38,681 bases of DNA from Saccoglossus kowalevskii (taxonomy: Eukaryota; Hemichordata; Enteropneusta; Harrimaniidae), in the NCBI RefSeq assembly GCF_000003605.2, contig NW_003106511.1:1-38681 (forward strand), written 5' to 3'. The position numbers and the translations under genes were made by a program. Below the pieces are notes generated by a model. The model worked only from the letters and a program-made list of their open reading frames with translations, searched no databases and was not told the origin of the DNA. Position 1 is the first letter of the stretch. Every line of letters begins with the position of its first letter. Below, one piece after another: positions 1-8,318 of this stretch.

Positions 1-449
1 CAGGGGGATTCGGAGCCAGTCGTTGCATATATACAGGGGGATTCGGTGCCAGTCTTGACATATAGACAGGGAGATTCGGTGCCAGACTTGGCATATAGAC
101 AGGGGGATTCGGTGCCAGTCTTGGAATATAGACAGGGGGATTTGGAGCCAGTCGTTGCATATAGACAGGGAGATTCGATGCCAGTCTTGGCATATAGACA
201 GGGGGATACGGTGCCAGTCTTGACATATAGACAGGGGAATTCGGTGCCAGTCGTGACATATAGACAGGGGGATTCGGTGCCAGTCTTGACATATAGACAG
301 GGGGTTCGGTGCCAGTCTTGGAATATAGACTGGGGAATTCGGTGCCAGTCTTGGAATATAGACAGGGGAATTCGGTGCCAGTCTTGGAATATAGACAGGG
401 GGATTCGGTGCCAGTCTTGTAATATAGACAGGGGGATTCGGTGCCAGTC
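1..449 (+). repeat. Higher-order block, second copy at 37396-37844
   Basis: Offset 37395. Both copies carry the same private variants: the CATATATACAG monomer, GTGCCAGACTTGGCA, GATTTGGAGCC, GATACGG, GTCGTGACATATAG (a V/T hybrid), the 32-bp GGGGGTTCGG monomer, GACTGGGG and CTTGTAATATAG. They part at the 35-bp monomer, where this copy has TTGGAATATATAG and the other TTGGCATATATAG. Bases 1-225 also resemble 860-1084. Confidence 0.88.
179..192. other. Representative 5+5 dyad TGCCA-GTCT-TGGCA
   Basis: In A- and N-class monomers the segment TGCCAGTCTTGGCA is a perfect 5-bp inverted repeat with a 4-base loop, recurring hundreds of times in the array. E monomers (TTGGAA) and T monomers (TTGACA) break the last pairs. 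The TTGGCA half is like a nuclear factor I half-site, but the arms face the wrong way for the usual TTGGC-N5-GCCAA site, so I do not call a binding site. Confidence 0.4.
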
Positions 450-875
450 TTGGAATATATAGACCGGGGAATTCGGTGCCAGTCTTGGAATATAGACAGT
501 GGGATTCGGTGCCAGTCTTGGCAAATAGACAGGGGGATTAAGTGCCAGTTTTGGCATTTAGACAGGGGGATTCGGTGCCAGTCTTGACATATAGACAGGA
601 GAATTCGGTGCCAGTCTTGGCATATAGACAGGGGTATTCGGTGCCAGTCTTGGAATATAGATAGGGGTATTCGGTGCCAGTCTTGGAATATAGACAGGGG
701 GATTCGGTGCCATTCTTGGCAAATAGACAGGGGGATTAAGTGCCAGTCTTGGCAAATAGACAGGGGAAATCGGTGCCAGTCTTAGCATATAGACAGGGGA
801 ATTCGGTGCCAGTCTTGGAATATAGACAGGGGAATTCGGTGCCAGTCTTGACATATAGACAGTGGGATTCGGAGC
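441..875 (+). repeat. Block with CATTTAG module, copy at 32788-33222
   Basis: Offset 32347. Order of monomers: the 35-bp GGAATATATAGACC unit, an N monomer, GATTAAGTGCC, GGCATTTAG, a T monomer, GACAGGAGAATTCGG, a T9 monomer, the TAGATAGGGG monomer, CCATTCTTGGCAAATAG, a second GATTAAGTGCC, then CTTAGCATATAG. I count fewer than about ten differences, including GACAGTGGG and GTTTTGG private to this copy. Confidence 0.8.
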
Positions 876-1299
876 CAGTCGTTGCATATATACAGGGGGA
901 TTCGGTGCCAGTCTTGACATATAGACAGGGAGATTCGGTGCCAGTCTTGGCATATAGACAGGGGGATTCGGTGCCAGTCTTGGAATATAGACAGGGGGAT
1001 TTGGAGCCAGTCGTTGCATATAGACAGGGAGATTCGATGCCAGTCTTGGCATATAGACAGGGGGATTCGGTGCCAGTCTTGACATATAGACAGGGGAATT
1101 CGGTGCCAGTCTTGGAATATAGACTGGGGAATTCGGTGCCAGTCTTGGAATATAGACAGGTGAATTCGGTGCCAGTCTTGGAATATAGACAGGGGGATTC
1201 GGTGCCAGTCTTGGAATATAGACAGGTGAATTCGGTGCCAGTCTTGGAATATAGACAGGGGGATTCGGTGCCAGTCTTGGAATATAGACAGGGGGATTC
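876..1299 (+). repeat. Array segment with GACAGGTG dimer
   Basis: It begins with the CATATATACAG marker (884). After GACTGGGG (about 1124), E monomers follow in which GACAGGTGAATTCGG alternates with GACAGGGGGATTCGG (about 1155-1260). This is a small 66-bp dimer expansion. GACAGGTGAATTCGG occurs otherwise only near 31752, in a different context. Confidence 0.8.
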
Positions 1300-1807
1300 G
1301 GTGCCAGTCTTGGAATATATAGACCGGGGAATTCGGTGCCAGTCTTGGAATATAGACAGGGGGATTTGGTGCCAGTCTTGGCAAATAGACAGGGGGATTA
1401 AGTGCCAGTCTTGGCATTTAGACAGGGGGATTCGGTGCCAGTCTTGACATATAGACAGGAGAATTCGGTGCCTGTCTTGGCATATAGACAGGGGTATTCG
1501 GTGCCAGTCTTGGAATATAGATAGGGGATTCGGTGCCAGTCTTGGAATATAGACAGGGGGATTCGGTGAAAGTCTTGACATATAGACAGGGGGATTCGGT
1601 GCCAGTCTTGGAATATATAGACAGGGGAATTCGGTGCCAGTCTTGACATATAGACAGGGGGATTCGGTGCCAGTCGTTGCATATAGACAGGGGAATTCGG
1701 TGCCAGTCTTGGAATATAGACAGGGGTATTCAGTGCCAGGCGTTGCATATAGACAGGGGAATTCGGTGCCAGTCTTGGCAAATAGACAGGGGGATTCGGT
1801 GCCAGTC
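1300..1807 (+). repeat. Block present three times (also about 26.36-26.92 kb and 30.97-31.54 kb)
   Basis: The closest relative starts at 30971. Shared private variants: GATTTGGTGCC, the CATTTAG module, GTGCCTGTCTTGG, the 32-bp TAGATAGGGGATTCGG, GGTGAAAGTCTTGAC, the 35-bp monomer and GCCAGGCGTTGC. The offset steps from 29671 to 29737 because this copy lacks two monomers (the CCATTCTTGGC and GATTAAGTGCC pair) present in the other two. Confidence 0.82.
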
Positions 1808-2079
1808 TTGGCAAATAGACAGGGGTATTCGGTGCCAGTTTTGGCATATAGACAGGGGGATTCGGTGCCAGTCTTGGAATATAGACAGGGGGATTCGGTG
1901 CCAGTCTTGGAATATAGACAGGGGATTTGGAGCCAGTCGTTGCATATAGACAGGGGAATTCGGTGCCAGTCTTGACATATAGACAGGGAGATTCGGTGCC
2001 AGTCTTGGCATATAGACAGGGGAATTCAGTGCCAGTCTTGGCATATAGACAGGGGGATTCGGAGCCAGTCGTTGCATAT
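1808..2079 (+). repeat. Satellite segment, mixed N/A/E/T/V monomers
   Basis: Starts with N then T9-A monomers (GTTTTGGCATATAG), then E monomers, a 32-bp CAGGGGATTTGGAGCC monomer and a T-A-A-V run. The same order is seen at 3360-3610 and 4880-5070. Nothing other than repeat is visible. Confidence 0.75.
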
Positions 2080-2503
2080 AGACACGGGAATTCGGTGCCA
2101 GTCTTGACATATAGACAGGGGGATTCGGAGCCAGTCGTTGCATATATACAGGGGGATTCGGTGCCAGTCTTGACATATAGACAGGGAGATTCTGTGCCAG
2201 TCTTGGCATATAGACAGGGGGATTCGGTGCCAGTCTTGGAATATAGACAGGGGGATTTGGAGCCAGTCGTTGCATATAGACAGGGGGATTCGGTGCCTGT
2301 CTTGACATATAGACAGGGAGATTTGGTGCCAGTCTTGGCATATAGACAGGGGGATTCGGTGCCAGTCTTGACATATAGACAGGGGAATTCGGTGCCAGTC
2401 TTGACATATAGACAGGGGGATTCGGTGCCAGTCTTGACATATAGACAGGGGGTTCGGTGCCAGTCTTGGAATATAGACAGGGGAATTCGGTGCCAGTCTT
2501 GGC
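2080..2503 (+). repeat. Block with copy at 22239-22662
   Basis: Offset 20159. Private variants shared by both: GACACGGGAATTCGG, GATTCTGTGCC, GTGCCTGTCTTGAC and GAGATTTGGTGCC, in the same order around a CATATATACAG monomer. The copies part after the 32-bp GGGGGTTCGG monomer, with N monomers here and E monomers at 22.66 kb. Confidence 0.85.
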
Positions 2504-2700
2504 AAATAGACAGGGGTATTCGGTGCCAGTTTTGGCATATAGACAGGGGGATTCGGTGCCAGTCTTGGAATATAGACAGGGGGATTCGATGCCAGTCTTG
2601 GAATATAGACAGGGGGATTTGGAGCCAGTCGTTGCGATATAGACAGGGGAATTCGGTGCCAGTCTTGACATATAGACAGGGGGATTCGGAGCCAGTCGTT
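2504..2700 (+). repeat. Satellite segment with a 34-bp monomer
   Basis: N, T9-A (GTTTTGG), E, GATTCGATGCC-E, GATTTGGAGCC-V. The V monomer near 2632 reads GTCGTTGCGATATAG, one base longer than usual. The order matches 3340-3500 and 4860-5010. Confidence 0.7.
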
Positions 2701-3130
2701 GCATATATACAGGGGGATTCGGTGCCAGTCTGACATATAGACAGGGAGATTCGGTGCCAGTCTTGGCATATAGACAGGGGGATTCGGTGCCAGTCTTGGA
2801 ATATAGACAGGGGGATTTGGAGCCAGTCGTTGCATATAGACAGGGGGATTCGGTGCCAGTCTTGACATATAGACAGGGAGATTCGGTGCCAGTTTTGGCA
2901 TATAGACAGGGGGATTCGGTGCTAGTCTTGACATATAGACAGGGTAATTCGGTGCCAGTCTTGACATATAGACAGGGGGATTCGGTGCCAGTCTTGACAT
3001 ATAGACAGGGGGTTCGGTGCCAGTCTTGGAATATAGACAGGGGAATTCGACACCAGTCTTGGAATATAGACAGGGGAATTCGGTGCCAGTCTTGGAATAT
3101 AGACAGGGGGATTCGGTGCCAGTCTTGGAA
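2701..3130 (+). repeat. 430-bp block, four copies (5143, 6991, 9498)
   Basis: Starts at the CATATATACAG monomer and contains GTGCTAGTC or GTGCTAATC with T, GACAGGGTAATTCGG, a 32-bp GGGGGTTCGG monomer and AATTCGAC(A/G)CCAGTC. The copy at 6991 lies 1848 bp (56 monomers) after that at 5143 and 2507 bp before that at 9498. This copy has a one-base loss near 2731 (GCCAGTCTGACA) and reads GACACC where the others read GACGCC. The tail of the block also occurs at 30361-30560. Confidence 0.82.
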
Positions 3131-3986
3131 TATAGACAGGGGGATTCGGTGCCAGTCTTGGAATATAGACAGGAGGATTCGGTGCCAGTCTTGGAATATA
3201 GACAGGGGGATTCGGTGCCAGTCTTGGCAAATAGACAGGGGGATTAAGTGCCAGTCTTGGAATATAGACAGGGGAATTCGGTGCCAGTCTTGGAATATAG
3301 ACAGGGGTATTCGGTGCCAGGCGTTGCATATAGACAGGGGAATTCGGTGCCAGTCTTGGCAAATAGACAGGGGTATTCGGTGCCAGTTTTGGCATATAGA
3401 CAGGGGGATTCGGTGCCAGTCTTGGAATATAGACAGGGGGATTCGATGCCAGTCTTGGAATATAGACAGGGAATTTGGAGCCAGTCGTTGCATATAGACA
3501 GGGGAATTCGGTGCCAGTCTTGACATATAGACAGGGAGATTCGGTGCCAGTCTTGGCATATAGACAGGGGAATTCGGTGTCAGTCTTGGCATATAGACAG
3601 GGGGATTCGGAGCCAGTCGTTGCATATAGACAGGGGAATTCGGTGCCAGTCTTGACATATAGACAGGGGGATTCGGAGCCAGTCGTTGCATATATACAGG
3701 GGGATTCGGTGCCAGTCTTGACATATAGACAGGGAGATTCGGTGCCAGTCTTGGCATATGGACAGGGGGATTCGGTGCTAGTCTTGGAATATAGACAGGG
3801 GGATTTGGTGCCAGTCTTGGCAAATAGACAGGGGGATTAAGTGCCCGTCTTGGCATTTAGACAGGGGGATTCGGTGCCAGTCTTGACATATAGACAGGAG
3901 AATTCGGTGCCAGTCTTGGCATATAGACAGGGGTATTCAGTGCCAGTCTTGGAATATAGATAGGGGGATTCGGTGCCAGTCTTGGA
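3131..3986 (+). repeat. About 850-bp block with copy at 23492-24347
   Basis: Offset 20361. Shared private variants include GACAGGAGG, GATTAAGTGCCAGTCTTGG, GCCAGGCGTTGC, GTTTTGG, GACAGGGAATTTGGAGCC, GGCATATGGACAGG, GTGCTAGTC, GTGCCCGTCTTGGC and the CATTTAG module. The 3465-3892 part also matches 14884-15311 at offset 11419, so that piece exists at least three times. Confidence 0.86.
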
Positions 3987-4534
3987 ATATAGACAGGGGG
4001 ATTCGGTGCCAGTCTTGGCAAATAGACAGGGGGATTAAGTGCCAGTCTTGGCAAATAGACAGGGGAATTTGGTGCCAGTCTTGGCAAATAGACAGGGGAA
4101 TTCGATGCCAGTCTTGACATATAGACAGGGAGATTCGGTGCCAGTCTTGACATATAGACAGGGGGGGTTCGATGCCAGTCTTGGCATATAAACAGGGGGA
4201 ATTCGGTGCCAGTCTTGGAATATAGACAGGGGGATTCGGTGCCAGTCTTGACATATAGACAGGGGGATTCTGTGCCAGTCTTGGAATATAGACAGGGGGA
4301 TTCGGTGCCAGTCTTGACATATAGACAGGGGGATTCGGTGCCAGTCTTGGAATATAGACAGGAGGATTCCGTGCCAGTCTTGGAATATAGACAGGGGTAT
4401 TCGGTGCCAGTCGTTGCATATAGACAGGGGAATTCGGTGCCAGTCTTGGCATATAGACAGGGGGATTCGGTGCCAGTCTTGGAATATAGACAGGGGGATT
4501 CGGAGCCAGTCGTTGCATATAGACAGGGGAATTC
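3987..4534 (+). repeat. Satellite segment with E/T dimers and a G7 tract
   Basis: Begins with N monomers, GATTCGATGCC-T and T, then a monomer whose G tract has seven Gs before TTCGATGCC (about 4166), and one TATAAACAGG. From about 4200 to 4400, E and T monomers alternate (66-bp dimer). An eight-monomer-type run follows. Confidence 0.75.
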
Positions 4535-5042
4535 GGTGCCAGTCTTGGCAAATAGACAGGGGAATTCGATGCCAGTCTTGACACATAGACAGGGAGATTC
4601 GGTGCCAGTCTTGACATATTGACAGGGGGGGTTCGGTGCCAGTCTTGGCATATAGACAGGGGGATTCGGTGCCAGTCTTGGAATATAGACAGGAGGATTC
4701 GGTGCCAGTCTTGGAATATAGACAGGGGGATTCGGTGCCAGTCTTGGCAAATAGACAGGGGGATTAAGTGCCAGTCTTGGAATATAGACAGGGGAATTCG
4801 GTGCCAGTCTTGGAATATAGACAGGGGTATTCGGTGCCAGGCGTTGCATATAGACAGGGGAATTCGGTGCCAGTCTTGGCAAATAGACAGGGGTATTCGG
4901 TGCCAGTTTTGGCATATAGACAGGGGGATTCGGTGCCAGTCTTGGAATATAGACAGGGGGATTCGATGCCAGTCTTGGAATATAGACAGGGGATTTGGAG
5001 CCAGTCGTTGCATATAGACAGGGGAATTCGGTGCCAGTCTTG
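4535..5042 (+). repeat. Block with copy at 23376-23883
   Basis: Offset 18841. Both copies have TTGACACATAG, TTGACATATTGACAGG, a G7 tract before TTCGG, GACAGGAGG, GCCAGGCGTTGC and GATTCGATGCC. They differ at the 3' end (CAGGGGATTTGG here, CAGGGAATTTGG there) and in what follows (A here, T there). Confidence 0.85.
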
Positions 5043-5811
5043 GCATATAGACAGGGGGATTCGGAGCCAGTCGTTGCATATAGACAGGGGAATTCGGTGC
5101 CAGTCTTGACATATAGACAGGGGGATTCGGAGCCAGTCGTTGCATATATACAGGGGGATTCGGTGCCAGTCTTGACATATAGACAGGGAGATTCGGTGCC
5201 AGTCTTGGCATATGGACAGGGGGATTCGGTGCTAGTCTTGGAATATAGACAGGGCGATTTGGAGCCAGTCGTTGCATATAGACAGGGGGATTCGGTGCCA
5301 GTCTTGACATATAGACAGGGAGATTCGGTGCCAGTTTTGGCATATAGACAGGGGGATTCGGTGCTAGTCTTGACATATAGACAGGGTAATTCGGTGCCAG
5401 TCTTGACATATAGACAGGGGGATTCGGTGCCAGTCTTGACATATAGACAGGGGGTTCGGTGCCAGTCTTGGAATATAGACAGGGGAATTCGACGCCAGTC
5501 TTGGAATATAGACAGGGGAATTCGGTGCCAGTCTTGGAATATAGACAGGGGTATTCGGTGCCAGTCTTGGAATATAGACAGGGGGATTCGGTGCCAGTCT
5601 TGGAATATATAGACAGGGGAATTCGGTGCCAGTCTTGACATATAGACAGGGGGATTCGGTGCCAGTCGTTGCATATAGACAGGGGAATTCGGTGCCAGTC
5701 TTGGAATATAGACAGGGGTATTCGGTGCCAGTCTTGACATATATACAGGGGAATCCGGTGCCAGTCTTGGCAAATAGACAGGGGTATTCGGTGCCAGTCT
5801 TGGCATATAGA
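5043..5811 (+). repeat. Satellite segment containing the 5143-5570 block
   Basis: Contains one copy of the 430-bp block described at 2701. Then come a 35-bp monomer (about 5601) and the start of an eight-monomer run whose fourth member is T instead of V, with an unusual ACATATATACAGG and GAATCCGG. The part from about 5745 also matches about 35514 onward. Confidence 0.75.
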
Positions 5812-8318
5812 CAGGGGGATTCGGTGCCAGTCTTGGAATATAGACAGGGGGATTCGGAGCCAGTCGTTGCATATAGACAGGGGAATTCGGTGCCAGTCTT
5901 GACATATAGACAGGGGGATTCGGTGCCAGTCGTTGCATATAGACAGGGGAATTCAGTGCCAGTCTTGGAATATAGACAGGGGTATTCGGTGCCAGTCGTT
6001 GCATATAGACAGGGGAATTCGGTGCCAGTCTTGGCAAATAGACAGGGGTATTCGGTGCCAGTCTTGGCATATAGACAGGGGGATTCGGTGCCAGTCTTGG
6101 TAAATAGACAGGGGGATTCGGTGCCAGTCGTTGCATATAGACAGGGGAATTCGGTGCCAGTCTTGGAATATAGACAGGGGAATTCGGTGCCAGTCGTTGC
6201 ATATAGACAGGGGAATTCGGTGCCAGTCTTGACATATAGACAGGGGGATTCGGTGACAGTCGTTGCATATAGACAGGGGAATTCGGTGCCAGTTTTGGAA
6301 TATAGACAGGGGTATTCGGTGCCAGTCGTTGCATATAGGCAGGGGAATTCGGTGCCAGTCTTGGCAAATAGACAGGGGTATTCGGTGCCAGTCTTGGCAT
6401 ATAGACAGGGGGATTCGGTGCCAGTCTTGGAATATAGACAGGGGGATTCGGAGCCAGTCGTTGCATATAGACAGGGGGATTCGGTGCCATTCTTGGAATA
6501 TAGACAGGGGGATTCGGAGCCAGTCGTTGCATACAGACAGGGGGATTCGGTGCCAGTCTTGGAATATAGACATTGGGATTCGGAGCCAGTCGTTGCATAT
6601 AGACAGAGGAATTCGGTGCCAGTCTTGACATATAGACAGGGGGATTCGGTGCCAGTCGTTGCATATAGACACGGGAATTCGGTGCCAGTCTTGGAATATA
6701 GACAGGGGTATTCGGTGCCAGGCGTTGCATATAGACAGGGGAATTCGATGCCAGTCTTGGAATATAGACAAGGGATTTGGAGCCAGTCGTTGCATATAGA
6801 CAGGGGAATTCGGTGCCAGTCTTGACATATAGACAGGGAGATTCGGTGCCAGTCTTGGCATATAGACAGGGGAATTCGGTCCCAGTCTTGGCATATAGAC
6901 AGGGGGATTCGGAGCCAGTCGTTGCATATAGACAGGGGAATTCGGTGCCAGTCTTGACATATAGACAGGGGGATTCGGAGCCAGTCGTTGCATATATACA
7001 GGGGGATTCGGTGCCAGTCTTGACATATAGACAGGGAGATTCGGTGCCAGTCTTGGCATATAGACAGGGGGATTCGGTGCCAGTCTTGGAATATAGACAG
7101 GGGGATTTGGAGCCAGTCGTTGCATATAGACAGGGGGATTCGGTGCCAGTCTTGACATATAGACAGGGAGATTCGGTGCCAGTTTTGGCATATAGACAGG
7201 GGGATTCGGTGCTAGTCTTGACATATAGACAGGGTAATTCGGTGCCAGTCTTGACATATAGACAGGGGGATTCGGTGCCAGTCTTGACATATAGACAGGG
7301 GGTTCGGTGCCAGTCTTGGAATATAGACAGGGGAATTCGACGCCAGTCTTGGAATATAGACAGGGGAATTCGGTGCCAGTCTTGGAATATAGACAGGGGG
7401 ATTCGGTGCCAGTCTTGGAATATAGACAGGGGGATTCGGTGCCAGTCTTGGAATATATAGACAGGGGAATTCGGTGCCAGTCTTGACATATAGACAGGGG
7501 GATTCGGTGCCAGTCGTTGCATATAGACAGGGAAATTCGGTGCCAGTCTTGGAATATAGACAGGGGTATTCGGCGCCAGGCGTTGCATATAGACAGGGGA
7601 ATCCGGTGCCAGTCTTGGCAAATAGACAGGGGTATTCGGTGCCAGTTTTGCCATATAGACAGGGGGATTCAATGCCAGTCGTTGCATATAGACAGGGGGA
7701 TTCGGTGCCAGTCTTGGAATATAGACAGGGGGATTCGGTGCCAGTCTTGGAATATAGACAGGGGATTCGGAGCCAGTCGTTGCATATAGACAGGGGAATT
7801 CGGTGCCAGTCTTGGCAAATAGACAGGGGGATTCAGTGCCAGTCGTTGCATATAGACAGGGGAATTCGGTGCCAGTCTTGGAATATAGACAGGGGGATTC
7901 GGAGCCAGTTGTTGCATATAGACAGGGGGATTCGATGCCAGTCTTGGAATATAGACAGGGGGATTCGGAGCCAGTCGTTGCATATAGACAGGGGGATTCG
8001 GTGCCAGTCTTGGAATATAGACAGGGGGATTCGGAGCCAGTCGTTGCATATAGACAGGGGAATTCGGTGCCAGTCTTGACATATAGACAGGGGGATTCGG
8101 TGCCAGTTGTTGCATATAGACAGGGGAATTCGGTGCCAGTCTTGCAATATAGACAGGGGTATTCGGTGCCAGTCGTTGCATATAGACAGGGGAATTCTGT
8201 GCCAGTCTTGGCAAATAGACAGGGGTATTCGGTGCCAGTCTTGGCATATAGACAGGGGGATACGGTGCCAGTCTTGGAATATAGACAGGAGGATTCGGAG
8301 CCAGTCATTGCATATAGA
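5812..8318 (+). repeat. 2.5-kb higher-order unit, copy 1
   Basis: About 76 monomers. The next 2.6 kb repeats it at offset 2507. Shared private variants, in order: TTGGTAAATAG, GGTGACAGTCG, GTTTTGGAATATAG, TATAGGCAGG, GCCATTCTTGG, TTGCATACAGAC, GACATTGGG, GACAGAGG, GACACGGG, GCCAGGCG, GATTTGGAGCC, CATATATACAG, GACAGGGTAATTC, TTCGACGCC, a 35-bp monomer, TTCGGCGCCAGGCG, GAATCCGG, GTTTTGCCATATAG and GCCAGTTGTTGC. Internally it holds several eight-monomer modules in tandem, one 430-bp block and, near its end, E/V dimers. Confidence 0.9.

Noticed and set aside
451-465. TATA-like promoter in the 35-bp monomers (GGAATATATAGAC)
   Set aside because: It arises from a TA insertion in the ordinary AATATAGAC, has no other promoter context, and leads into no gene.
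5626-6825. 399-codon + strand frame with YRQGDSVPVLE repeats, and similar ones at 7803-9332 and 19517-21178
   Set aside because: Stop-free because of the monomer. The starts are GTG codons inside monomers, the frame slips at 32-bp monomers, and most variant positions change the amino acid.
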